Positions 53,030 to 62,719 of a stretch of DNA of 64,000 bases are shown in pieces. Where the stretch lies: NCBI GenBank assembly GCA_029959085.1, contig JARWIR010000001.1:70122899-70186898 (forward strand), read 5' to 3'. The position numbers were made by a program, and so were the translations under genes. Positions within the stretch are counted from its first letter, which is position 1. The number at the start of each line of letters is the position of its first letter. Below the pieces are notes generated by a model. It was not told the DNA's origin. It worked only from the letters and a program-made list of their open reading frames with translations, and searched no databases. Source of the stretch: Nemophila menziesii (Eukaryota > Streptophyta > Magnoliopsida > Boraginales > Hydrophyllaceae).

Positions 53030-53197
53030 ACTGGGTAGGATTTTTGTGAGGTTCTTGATTAATCTCCTTCCAGTGCTTGTATATGGAAGCAATTGAGGGT
53101 CCTGAGGATAAACCAACCATAGATATTGCTGGACGAGCAATGTCTAGAGCCATAGAGGGTCGTGTTTTACGCTGCTTCTGTGGAGGGTTTGGGTTAG
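53030..53197 (-). pseudogene. Fragment X, U7, cut by retrotransposon
   Basis: Only the 3' part of the second exon is present (SSGPSIASIYK(H)WKEIN to the KQRK(T/H) region). The sequence stops at GGGTTAG; in the other units it continues as GATCCCCATTC. Confidence 0.75.
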
Positions 53198-53243
53198 TGA
53201 TGTCTCCTTAATTGTTCTTATTTTAGACCCTTAGGAGACATCA
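53198..53243. other. Inverted repeat at the LTR start
   Basis: TGATGTCTCCT (53198-53208) is followed 24 bases later by its exact reverse complement AGGAGACATCA (53233-53243), so the first 46 bases of the LTR can fold as a hairpin. Confidence 0.85.
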
Positions 53244-53749
53244 TTTTTGGTGTTTATTTAATCAATTCGATAGACTTTTGGACTAAATATGCAATAATAT
53301 GATTTTCCTCTTTTATTTCTAGCATTTTTGATTTATTAAGATTTTGCGCGTAATATTGGTATTTTTAGTGTAAATTTTACAGGTTTTAGATGTTAGCTTG
53401 AAGAGGAATCGAAGGAGAAAGTCAAAGATCAAAAGATAGAGTCAAGACTTGAAAAGAAATCCCGAAGATATTATTTTTAGAGCTGAAAATCCATTTTCCA
53501 GGCCATATATTTCTGATTTCGAGGTGCTTAAGCGATGATTTAGCCGCTGACCTTTGAAGAGAAAATTCTCCCTATCGAGTTACGGAAATTTAGCAACTGG
53601 AATGAGGTCAATCGGAGATATAACGAATCGGGAAAAGCCGTTTTAGTGAAGGTATATCAGCAGTTACGGGATTTTGGGCTAAGTTAGTGGACTTGGGCCT
53701 TTTATATTTCATTTAATTAAAAGCCTAGGTCCAAGTCCGAATTTGCACA

Positions 53750-53757
53750 TATAAAAG
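53750..53757 (+). promoter_or_regulatory. LTR TATA box
   Basis: TATAAAAG in the middle of the LTR, with a plausible transcription start about 30 bases on. It marks the likely U3/R region. Confidence 0.65.
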
Positions 53758-54280
53758 GAGGTCTGGACTTCTATTTTTCATACAATTCACATTCTGCAAG
53801 ATTAAAAACACCAGAGAGAAGCAACTGAAGGAAGGAGAAGAAGCTACAAGAGCTGGAGAGAGTCTATATCTCCGTTCGTAGTTATTCCGATTCCAGAAAT
53901 TAGGTTTTTCTTATCTTTTAATTTTGTAAACAATATGAATTCCATTACTTTCAATTCCGTATTTCTTTTTAATATGAGCTAAACTTTTCATAGTGCTTGA
54001 GAACAAACAATGGGTGAATCCCAATCTTATTAATTAACGAATGTTGAATTTGGGTTTCTGTTAAATTAAACTAAATTAGGGCTTTTACTCTTTTCGATAA
54101 ATTGTGAATGTTTACTGTTTTTAGAGTCATGAACTAGGAACAGGTGTTAGTATTTTGGCTATTCCAATTAGTGGCGATTGGATCATCCTGACGGAGGGTT
54201 TAAATACAGAACCATTTATTCAATCTAGGATAAAAGCTATTGATTCTGACGAACTTAGCTAATTCTAGGGCCAATGAGGT

Positions 54281-54286
54281 AATAAA
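54281..54286 (+). promoter_or_regulatory. Possible LTR polyadenylation signal
   Basis: AATAAA about 530 bases after the TATA box; position is compatible with the end of R, but single hexamers are common in AT-rich DNA. Confidence 0.35.
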
Positions 54287-54703
54287 ACTTAATCATCCAG
54301 CAATGGATCATTTTTACCCTGACGGGACTAGTGACACTTTAGGATCGCCTTATTGGCCACCCTAACGGGGGTATAAGGAATTTAGAATCCCGACCATTGT
54401 AATTGACTAATTTAGCCCTTAAACAACATAAGTTAGGAAATAGGATCGTCTTAGCTATTATTTGCATTTTAATATTTGTCTTTCATTTATTTAGTCTTAA
54501 TACAAAAACTAAACAAACATATTATAATCTTTTATTTTCATAAGTGCATCAATCACTATTTGTTAGACATTGTGATCAACCATCCCGTCCTTGGAACGAA
54601 TCTGTATTATCAGTTATACTACTTGGGACAACCGTACACTTGCGGTTGTGGTTCGATTATCTTTTGCATTTATTTCAGAACACACAAAGGACCACCGAGT
54701 TTT

Positions 54704-54721
54704 TGGCGCCGCTGCCGGGGA
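54704..54721 (+). other. Primer-binding site, tRNA-Asp-like
   Basis: TGGCGCCGCTGCCGGGGA. Its reverse complement matches the 3' end expected for plant tRNA-Asp apart from one position, as is usual in Athila elements. First-strand synthesis would start here. Confidence 0.85.
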
Positions 54722-54830
54722 CAGTAGCGTGTGACCAAGGTGTTTATCCTTTAGTGATAGTGCATTTATTTTATTTTATCAGTTTTACGCTTTTTGTTTG
54801 TTAGCTTTTTCAGGTTTTTATGTTTGGTGT

Positions 54831-55979
54831 ATGCGAAGAAGGCTATTCAAGGATCTAGATCCAACACCTCCGATCCTTAGTAATCCAGAATCGTTGATCA
54901 GACTTGCAAACAAGAGAAGGAGAGAACGAGAAGCTTTAGAAGTAGAAGAATTAAGTAACAGAATGGAGGAGATAAATCTTCACGATCAACAAAACAATCA
55001 ACCAGGTCAATTAGGCGCAAATGGCCAACCTTTGGCTCCAGGCGCTATTCCTCCAATTCTACCAGTGATTCCTAATCCTCCAGTCCAGATGGTAATGAAT
55101 CAAGATCCATGGTTTACTAATGGTCCACCAGAAGTTCCATTCCGTGCTCCTGCTATAGGAGTAGGTGCTCCAGATATTAATGTTCCGAGATTCCGTCCCG
55201 ATTCGGGTATGTTAGCTCAATTCCAAAATTTTGGGAATTTCCGTGGAAGGCCATCAGAAGATCCTCTTAGAGCAGTACAGAAGTTTAAACAGATATGTGA
55301 TTCTTATATCACACAAGGAATTTCAAGAGAACAGATGTATTTTGCTGCGTTTAAATTCTTTGTTATTGATGGAGCGAGTGAATGGCACGATACGCAAGAT
55401 CCTACGAAGATAACCAACTGGGACCAATTAGAGTCTGCTTTCTTTGACAGGTATTACCCAAGTAACATGAGATTAGATGCTGAATTAGAATTGACGCATT
55501 TCCGTCAAGAATATGATGAAACTGTGGGTAAGAGTTGGACAAGATTTCAGATGTATTTACGTAGAGTTCCTACTCATGGCTTTTCAGAACAACAACAGTT
55601 AAAAATCTTTTATAGAGGCCTCGATGGAACTTCGAGAGAGAAATTGGATACGCTATGTGGTGCAGGTTTTCTTCAAGTTCAACCCGCTCATGCTAAAATC
55701 ATTTTAGAGAGAACAGTTAAGAATGAAGTGGGATGGAATTCAGTAAGAACACCGGTTAAAGGAGTGAATAATGTTGATATGGAAGAAAAATTTGCTACGC
55801 TTGAGAATAAGATTCAGAGTACTATAGAGCAACAATTGAAGCAGCTTACTTTAGCTGTAAAAGAAGGATTTTCGAGCAAGAAGGTAGCTGTGCATGCTGC
55901 ACAAGAGGTTTATATGTGTTCAATTTGCAGAGTAGATGATCATGATGAGGAAAGTTGTCCGAATAACCAGAGTCCGTGA
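54831..55979 (+). pseudogene. gag: gag, capsid to zinc knuckle, ending at a frameshift
   Basis: 382 codons from the ATG at 54831 (MRRRLFKDLDPTPP). The frame is open a little further upstream without another ATG. The first 130 residues are P/N/Q-rich. The Retrotrans_gag capsid domain covers about residues 130-310, with GRPSEDPLRAVQKFKQICDS, EWHDTQDP and AFFDRYYPSNM segments. A CCHC zinc knuckle, CSICRVDDHDEESC (C-x2-C-x4-H-x4-C), starts near residue 363. The TGA at 55977-55979 comes right after it. In relatives the polyprotein continues here, and the continuing sequence is found in the -1 frame, so the stop reflects a frameshift near 55970-55979 and not a natural gag end. Confidence 0.85.
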
Positions 55980-58465
55980 TGTTTATGTCCAATAAAGGTA
56001 ACTTCAATTCAAGTGGTAATGGATATCAGCCTAACAGAAACCATCCTGGGTTTCAATACTCAAATCCTAATGGGGTAGCCAATCCTACATATGCGTATCA
56101 GCCGCGTCCCCAAGGTAATAACTATAATCCAAGACCACACAATAATTATCAAGGAGGACAGAATCTAGGCAATTATGTACAAAGACAAGCTCCTCAGAAT
56201 ACTTACGATGAAACTTTAAACCAAAAAGTCTTACCTGCCAATCCACAAGAAGGAGTAGTCACTCTTCAGAAAACAGTTGAAAGTTTAATTACTCTTCAGA
56301 CACAAGCTATGGAACGTCAAAATGCAGTCGAAGCAAATATGAAGTTGTTCCAGAATCAGCTAAGTCAAATTAACAAACAACTGAATCAACGTCCACAAGG
56401 ACAACTTCCTAGCGATACTGAGAATCCGATACAACGTGAAGATTGTAATGCTGTTACATTGAGAAGTGGTAAGAACCTCCCTCCACCTCCTTTTCCCGTT
56501 ATGAAAGAGAAAGAAATTCCAAGAAAAGAAAAGGAAGTTGTTGAGAAAGAGAAAGAGAAAGATAGTGAGGTTGAAGAAATAGTGAGACCAAGAGAAGTTC
56601 CGAAAAAGAAAGATGATATTGTTATCAATCGCCCTCCACCACCGTTTCCATCTCGAGTTCAGAAAAAGGGTGATTTGGGTGATTTTCAGAAATTCTTTAA
56701 TAGAGTGAAGGGTCTAAGTATTAATATTCCTTTACTAGAGGCGATTCGAGATATTCCCAAGTATACGAAGTTTTTGAAGAGGGCCCTCACTAACAAAAGG
56801 CCTTATTGTGATAATAAGATGATTGGTCTTCCTGAAGAGTGTAGCGCGATTTGTCAGTGTAAATTGCCTCCGAAGTTAGTTGATCCGAGGAGTTTCACTA
56901 TTCCGATATCGATTGGAGAAGAATGGAAAGGAAAAGCGCTATGTGACTTGGGAGCAAGCATAAATTTGATGCCCAAGTCGATCTTTGATAAGCTAAAAAT
57001 CCGAAATGCAAGACCCACTTCTATGGTCTTGCAAATGGCGGACATGTCTCTTGCTCATCCTGAAGGCTGCATTGAGGACGTCCTTGTTAAGGTAGGTACA
57101 CTTATATTTCCCGTTGATTTCGTAATACTTGAGTACAATGCAGATAGAAATGTCCCCATTATTTTGGGTAGACCATTCCTAGCCACAGGGAGAACATTGA
57201 TCGATGTAGAAAATGGCGAATTAACGATGAGGATACAAGATGAGGAAGTCAAATTCAATGTATTTCGAGCTATGAAATTCCCAGATTCTCAGGAAGATTG
57301 CTTCAGAATGGATGTAGTAGAGCAAGCATCGCAAGAGGTATTTAATTGTTTAAATTTTGATGATATTTTGCAGGCTGCTTTAACATTAGATTCACCTGAG
57401 ATGATGGAGGAGCTTACCGAAACAGTGGCAGTTCTAAATTCTGAAAATTCAAAGTATAGGCGTCTTGCCTATGAACCTGTGAGAGAACCGGGGGAGGTTA
57501 TTCCTAAAAAGAAGCCTTCAATTGAATCTCCTCCGGAATTGGAAGAAAAACCATTGCCAACACACTTGAGGTATGCGTATTTAGGTACTAATGAAACTCT
57601 ACCTGTTATTGTTTCAGCTAATTTAACAGGTCCTCAAGAAGATAAACTGTTGCGTGTGTTAAGAGCCAACAAAGAAGCAATAGGTTGGACAATTGCTGAT
57701 ATCAAAGGCATTAGTCCATCCTATTGTCAACACAAAATCATACTTGAAGATGTTAACGCACGCTCAGTTGAAGGTCAAAGAAGATTAATGCCCGCTATGA
57801 AGGATGTAGTGATGAAAGAGGTGATCAAGCTTTTGAATGCAGGGATTATTTATGCCATTTCGAGTAGTGAATGGGTGAGTCTGGTTCAGTGTGTACCGAA
57901 GAAGGGAGGAATGACAACAGTTCTTAATGATAAAAATGAAGAAATTCCTTCAAGAACGGTAGTTGGATGGAGAGTTTGCATGGATTACAGAAAGCTGAAC
58001 AAGGCCACCAGAAAAGATCATTTTCCTTTGCCCTTCATAGATCAAATGTTAGACAAATTAGCCGGAAGAGAGTACTATTGCTTCTTGGATGGTTACTCTG
58101 GGTATAATCAAATTTACGTGGCTCCAGAAGATCAACATAAAACAACATTTACATGCCCCTTTGGCACTTTTGCATATCGTAGAATGCCATTCGGGTTGTG
58201 TAATGCTCCCGCTACCTATCAAAGATGCATGATGGCTATCTTCTGGGATATGATTGATAATTTTCTTGAAGTGTTTATGGATGATTTCTCTGTATTTGGT
58301 GATGATTTTGATAAGTGCTTAGATAATTTAGAGAAGGTGCTAATCAGATGCAAAGAAACTGATTTGGTTTTAAACTGGGAAAAGTGTCATTTCATGGTTC
58401 GCGAAGGTATTGTTCTGGTCACAAAGTCTCAAGTGTTGGATTGGAATTCGATAGAGCGAAGATAG
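55979..58465 (+). pseudogene. pol: pol segment 1: protease and reverse transcriptase
   Basis: Open for 828 codons from the ATG at 55979, which is only where the frame becomes open. The first 230 residues are N/Q/P-rich gag tail and a K/E-rich stretch. Retropepsin follows, with CDLGASINLMPKSIF and the catalytic Asp at residue 323 (codon 56945), then the VPIILGRPFL flap-side motif. Reverse transcriptase has CMDYRKLNKAT, FLDGYSGYNQI (first catalytic Asp, residue 704, codon 58088), RMPFGLCNAPATYQ and FMDDF (Asp 768-769, codon 58280). After FMVREGIVL the reading is out of register to a TAG at 58463-58465; the true continuation is in the -1 frame. The frameshift lies at about 58412-58417. Confidence 0.9.
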
Positions 58466-59220
58466 AGGTAATTAAAACTCTTCCCTCTCCTGTTTCCGTT
58501 AAAGGGGTAAGAAGTTTTCTTGGCCATGCTGGCTTTTATAGGCGATTTATCAAAGACTTTTCTAAGATTGCAAAACCGTTATGCAACTTACTTGAAAAGG
58601 ACTCCAAATTCCTTTTTGGTGAAGCTTGCTTAGCGGCCTTCAAAGCAATCAAAGAAAAGCTTATTTCTGCTCCTATAGTATTACCTCCAGATTGGAATTT
58701 ACCGTTTGAGGTTATGTGTGATGCGAGTGATTTATGTATGGGAGCTGTATTAGGACAAAGAAAAGAGAAAGTTTTTCATTCGATTTATTATGCTAGTAAA
58801 ACTTTTAATGGTGCTCAAGTGAATTATACAGTTACAGAAAAGGAGTTGCTAGCGGTTGTGTATTCATTCGATAAGTTTCGCTCTTATCTTCTTGGAGCGA
58901 AAGTTATTGTTTATACAGATCATTCAGCGATTCGATATCTTATGGAGAAGAAGGATGCTAAACCAAGGTTAATTAGATGGGTGTTATTGCTTCAAGAATT
59001 CGATTTAGAGATCAAGGATAGAAAAGGGTGTGAGAATCAGGTTGCAGATAATCTATCAAGGTTAGAAGGTTTAGAGTTGAATAGTGGTACTGAAGCAGTT
59101 AGAGAAGAATTCCCAGATGAGAGTCTATTCGTTGTTCGTGATTATGAAGCTCCTTGGTATGCGGATATTGCAAATTTAGGGGTAAGTGGTTCTTTTCCTG
59201 AAGGTTCAACTTATCAATAG
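58417..59220 (+). pseudogene. pol: pol segment 2: RT connection and RNase H
   Basis: Starts at [15 protein letters not shown], the expected continuation of RT, in a frame shifted by one base. It contains [19 protein letters not shown] (RT thumb/connection), then Ty3-type RNase H with the acidic residues in [37 protein letters not shown] and [11 protein letters not shown]. It ends at an in-frame TAG (59218-59220) after STYQ. The same frame continues with sequence expected before integrase ([13 protein letters not shown]), so this TAG is a nonsense mutation and not a normal end. Confidence 0.88.
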
Positions 59221-59283
59221 AGAAAAAGATTAACTCACCGTGCAAGACAATTCTTTTGGGAGGATCCGTTCCTCTATAAAGTG
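59221..59283 (+). pseudogene. pol: Short pol stretch between nonsense codon and frameshift
   Basis: In the RNase H frame this reads [20 protein letters not shown], recognisable as the Athila stretch leading into integrase. Near 59279-59283 the coding frame moves by one base to [10 protein letters not shown]. It is an otherwise unlisted piece that shows two independent lesions 60 bases apart. Confidence 0.75.
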
Positions 59284-60457
59284 TGCTGATCAGATGGTAA
59301 GAAGATGTGTAGCCAAGGAAGAAATTGAGGCGATTATAGCTGGGTGCCATGATTCACCTTATGGTGGACATTTCAAAGGAGATCGAACTGCTGCTAAGGT
59401 ATTACAATTTGGTTTCTATTGGCCTTCTATTATAAAAGATTGTCATGAATATACCAAAAGATGTACAAGATGTCAATTTACCGGAAATATATCCAAGAGG
59501 GATGAGATGCCACGTAATAATGTGTTAGAGGTTGAAATATTCGATGTTTGGGGTATAGATTTTATGGGTCCGTTCGTTCCTTCAAATGGTAACCTCTACA
59601 TCTTATTAGCTGTTAATTACGTGTCTAAGTGGGTAGAAGCGGTGGCTTTACCTACCAATGATTCAAGAGTGGTGATTAAGTTCTTAAAGTCACATATTTT
59701 TACTAGACATGGCACTCCAAGGGTGATTATTAGCGATGGAGGTACTCATTTCGTTAATAAGTATCTAAAGACTGTTCTAGAGAAATATGGAGTAAGACAT
59801 CGTGTATCTACTGCTTATCATCCACAAGCTAATGGTCAAGCCGAAGTATCAAATCGTGAGGTAAAATCTATCTTAGAGAAAACCGTTGGTCCTACTAGAA
59901 AGGATTGGTCTATGAAATTAGATGATGCACTATGGGCATATCGTACTGCTTTCAAAACCCCAGTAGGTGCTTCTCCGTATCGAATGGTATATGGTAAGGC
60001 TTGTCACTTACCTCTTAAACTTGAAATGGGTGCCTATTGGGCTATTGCGAAGTTAAATTTAGATCCTACGCTAGCTGGTGAGAATCGAATGATGAAACTT
60101 AATGAGCTTGATGAATTTCGATTACATGCTTATGAGAATGCTAAGCTTTACAAAGAAAATACCAAGAGATGGCATGATAATCGGATTCGAGAGAAGAACT
60201 TTGTAGTGGGACAAAAAGTGTTGAAATATAATTCGAAGTTTAGTAATTATCCGGGGAAATTAAGATCGAAGTGGTCGGGTCCTTACATTGTAACCAAGGT
60301 CACACCTCACGGAGCTATAGAGATAGAACATCCACTTGAGAACCGTACATTCATGGTGAACGGTCATCGTTCAAAGATTTATCATGGAGGTGAAGACACC
60401 GATCGTGCAAAAGACCCACATCCCGGAGAGGTCATATACCTCCTCGAAGCTCCTTAG
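59279..60457 (+). pseudogene. pol: pol segment 3: integrase
   Basis: Open through the whole integrase. The zinc-binding HHCC region has [10 protein letters not shown] and CTRC (first His codon 59348). The catalytic triad is D in WGIDFMG (codon 59558), D in IISDGGTHF (codon 59735) and E in [10 protein letters not shown] (codon 59843), with 35 residues between the second Asp and the Glu, as in retroviral-type integrases. The C-terminal GPY/F motif is present ([11 protein letters not shown]). No chromodomain follows, which excludes chromoviruses and fits Athila. Ends with TAG at 60455-60457. Out-of-frame codons before 59279 are not part of it. Confidence 0.9.
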
Positions 60458-61384
60458 AAGCGCGAGGTAACCCGTCGAGCTTAACGACGTTAAACAAAAG
60501 CCAATCTCTTGTATATTAGTTTAAGTATTTCAATTTTCGTAGTGTAACTTAGCTAAGTCTTCGTTGATTTTAGTTTTTATTTTTAAGAAATGAGGAAGGG
60601 TGTTTGTTTTTTATGATTTCAGGGGTATAATGGTCATGAGTTTGGGGTCAAAACGATGAGAAAAACGAAAAAATTTGAAGTCCACAGCAGGTTTGACCGG
60701 CTAGCCGGCGAGCTGGCCGGCATACCGGCCAAACGAGCTGAAGAACCCCAACGCTCTGACCACTGCGTCAGCGACAACGCAGCATTGCTGCGTCATCATT
60801 CGCGCCAGCGAGAAATCCACCGGCATGCCGGTCAACTGACCGGCTAGCCGGCCAAGAATGTCGAGAGTTCTGATCACTGCGTCAGCGACGACGCAATATA
60901 CTTGCGTTTTGAGGTAAAAAAAATCGAATTTAGTAATTATTTTCCGCCGCCCTCGCGACCGGCATGCCGGCGAATCCGCCGGCTAGCCGGCCAGCTGTTG
61001 CGAGAGGAGGTTTTGAGTTTATTAAACCTAGTTTTTTGCCTCTTTTTCAAGACAAACCTTATATTCCAAATCCTTACCTCCACCTACTCCGAAAATCATA
61101 AACAAACAGCTATAAAATCATCAAATCAAGCCTTCTATCATCACAAAAAACACAAAATCAACTCATAGCTTCTCCAAAACATCACCAAAATTCATATTTT
61201 CTCCAAAAATTTCCTCTTCCTAGCCTTGAAATTGAAACCAATTCTTTCACAATCCTTCTCAAATAACCTTAACCCATCTCATATTCCACCTAATCCTTAA
61301 AGTTTTAAGCCTCAAAACATCAAATTTCAAAGCTTTTCTCTAGCTTTTTCTCTATTTAAAGTTTTGAGTTTGGGGTGAAAAGAG
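60458..61384 (+). other. Spacer between pol and second ORF, with GC-rich palindrome clusters
   Basis: The first 200 bases are AT-rich non-coding sequence. 60690-60995 is strikingly GC-rich and holds three palindrome clusters. 61020-61384 is a pyrimidine-rich, A/C/T-biased leader ending in GAGTTTGGGGTGAAAAGAG before the ATG of the next ORF. In Athila elements such a spacer precedes a second ORF thought to be made from a spliced mRNA; I do not fix a splice acceptor. Confidence 0.6.
60695..60993. repeat. Three GC-rich clusters of 12-bp palindromes
   Basis: CCGGCTAGCCGG at 60697-60708, 60840-60851 and 60979-60990; CCGGCATGCCGG at 60820-60831 and 60959-60970, with a one-base variant CCGGCATACCGG at 60717-60728. 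Clusters two and three have the order CATG then CTAG; the first has the reverse order and reads as an inverted copy. Between them, CACTGCGTCAGCGAC occurs twice (60761-60775, 60875-60889). Very different in base composition from the rest of the window. Confidence 0.9.
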
Positions 61385-62536
61385 ATGACTAACAGAACCA
61401 ATTCCATGTGTAACTATCGAAGAAACATACCAAGAAACAGGAACAATGTTGGAGCTAGCCCAGACCAAGCAATTGAGATTCCGGATTCTCTATCCAAAAA
61501 GACTGTCCAAAACCCAATTGCTTCGAAACGAAAAGAAAATCCAAGTAAGGCTAATCCGAAAAAGAGTAGGTTAATTGATGAGAGTGATGAAGAAAGTGAG
61601 GAAGAAGTTGAAGAAGAGATTGAGGAGGAAACTGAACAAGAAGTTCCCGAAAAACCACTGCAACAACCGAAAGCTCCGCGTAGGAAAGCTTGGGCTCAAA
61701 AGCCTAAGAGAGTCTTCGTTCCATGGGATACTCAGGTTCGTGATAGAATTGAATTTTTGAAGTTTGGTGAGGAGATGAATCTGCCTAAAGGTATTATGAC
61801 TAGTGCTTATAAAGATTATGGTATTACTTATGATAAATTGGGTTGGAAGGAATTGAGAGAAAGGAAGCTTGAGTATATTCCTACCTTGGTGCGAGATTTT
61901 TATGAAGGAATCGCCTTCTCAAAAGAAGCAGTTATTATTCGCAAAAAGGTAGTTCCTTTCTCCGTTGAGCTTATTCGTAAATCATTGAAATTACCCGAGT
62001 TTTCCGGAATATGTCCGTTTCAAAAATCTCTAAAAGAGCCTTCGTTTGATTATGAATCCCTTTGGGGGAAAGTTCTTGTTGATGGGGCCCGCCCAATTCC
62101 AGAAGGAGAGAGATATCCTGGACAGATGTATAGTAGTAATTTGCTACCATGTGCTAAGATTTGGTCACGATTCATAATCCCTACCTTCTTCGGAGTTAAA
62201 CACATATCGGAAGTGAAGAAGGAGCATCTTTTGTTCATTAAGTGTATTATTGAGGAGAAACATATAGATGTTGCTCGAGTGATATATGATACCATCATGG
62301 AATTTGCTAGAATTCCTACTTCACAACAAAATCTCAAATTTCCTTGTACCATCAGTACTTTGTGTTTAGACGCAAAGGTTCCGCGTAAAGACGCAGAGAT
62401 TGATCGTGTTGTAGTGTGTGAGAGTATGGGTTTAACTTTGATCAAGAATATTCATGATGAGGTGTTAAAAGCAACAAGAAATCCAAGAGCTCCTCCAAAG
62501 AAGAAGATGCATACAACTGATGAGTTGGAAGCTTAA
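61385..62536 (+). CDS. Athila second ORF (env-position protein, plant-retrotransposon domain)
   Basis: 383 codons from the ATG at 61385. N-terminus rich in N, R and K, then an acidic E/D run (about residues 62-92, DESDEESEEEVEEE), then a basic stretch (RRKAWAQKPKR). From about residue 115 on is the domain often annotated as 'putative plant transposon protein': FVPWDTQVRDRIEFLKFGEE, LRERKLEYIPTLVRDFYEG, RKSLKLPEF, LLPCAKIWSRFIIPTF and KKEHLLFIKCIIEEKHIDVA. It sits where Athila elements carry an ORF sometimes called env-like. I see no signal peptide or membrane segment in it, so an envelope role is not supported by this copy. It stops at TAA 62534-62536, but the same frame stays open for another 60 codons. 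Confidence 0.75.
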   Translation: MTNRTNSMCNYRRNIPRNRNNVGASPDQAIEIPDSLSKKTVQNPIASKRKENPSKANPKKSRLIDESDEESEEEVEEEIEEETEQEVPEKPLQQPKAPRRKAWAQKPKRVFVPWDTQVRDRIEFLKFGEEMNLPKGIMTSAYKDYGITYDKLGWKELRERKLEYIPTLVRDFYEGIAFSKEAVIIRKKVVPFSVELIRKSLKLPEFSGICPFQKSLKEPSFDYESLWGKVLVDGARPIPEGERYPGQMYSSNLLPCAKIWSRFIIPTFFGVKHISEVKKEHLLFIKCIIEEKHIDVARVIYDTIMEFARIPTSQQNLKFPCTISTLCLDAKVPRKDAEIDRVVVCESMGLTLIKNIHDEVLKATRNPRAPPKKKMHTTDELEA

Positions 62537-62719
62537 GTGAAGGTGTTAGAAGAGAATCAAGTGAAGATGATTGCGTCTTTGGGAAACGTTACAAAAGAGT
62601 TAGAACTTCTCCGAAACATGTTAATGGGGGTGAGCACAATTCAACACGCCACCTATGGTATACTTACGCAAGAGAAAGTTCATGGACGCAACACCGATAA
62701 CCAGCCTCGCGCTGGTTGA
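62537..62719 (+). pseudogene. In-frame continuation of the second ORF
   Basis: Directly after the TAA, in the same frame, 60 codons encode a heptad-rich stretch (VLEENQVKMIASLGNVTKEL then LLRNMLMGV) that looks like a coiled coil, ending at TGA. The protein-like composition suggests the ORF originally ran through and the TAA is a nonsense mutation; alternatively it is a natural stop. Confidence 0.5.

Larger units (their letters stand above)
1..53197. repeat. Tandem macrorepeat array, seven units of about 8.5 kb
   Basis: The same landmark (CCAATAAATATATGTTAAG followed by a TTAGCAAACCTATAA-like sequence) recurs in the same orientation near 3, 8580, 16709, 29361, 32589, 41076 and 46694. Between landmarks the block order is the same, with most bases identical by eye, so this is a direct tandem array and not dispersed insertions. 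Unit lengths are 8.6, 8.1, 12.7, 3.2, 8.5, 5.6 and at least 6.5 kb; the differences come from deletions, one internal duplication and one insertion. The landmark was chosen for convenience; the true ancestral unit ends are not known. Confidence 0.95.
46694..53197. repeat. Array unit U7, interrupted by the Athila element
   Basis: Leader with the same two deletions as U4 (near 47140 and 47388), very short AT run near 48322, relic 48333-48910, spacer to 51176, chimera 51177-52102, spacer to 53029, fragment X cut at 53197. The rest of the unit is presumably beyond the retrotransposon, outside the window. Confidence 0.92.
53198..54694 (+). repeat. 5' LTR (about 1.5 kb)
   Basis: Starts TGATGTCTCC at the break in U7. 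The 3' boundary is uncertain: it must lie just before the PBS, with CA-ending candidates at 54686 and 54694. The length fits Athila LTRs. It contains a TATA box, a polyadenylation-like signal and a terminal hairpin. No second copy of the LTR start appears downstream in the window. Confidence 0.8.

Noticed and set aside
1..53197. CRISPR-like or phage-like repeat array
   Set aside because: Unit size, intron-containing plant gene pieces and retroelements show a plant genomic macrosatellite.
54700..54725. tRNA gene at the tRNA-Asp-like sequence
   Set aside because: Only the 18-base complement of a tRNA 3' end is present, next to an LTR; this is the primer-binding site.
55976..55982. Programmed -1 frameshift between gag and pol
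   Set aside because: No clear slippery heptamer or stem at the site; Athila-type elements usually have a single gag-pol frame, and other lesions of the same kind occur downstream, so mutation is the simpler reading.
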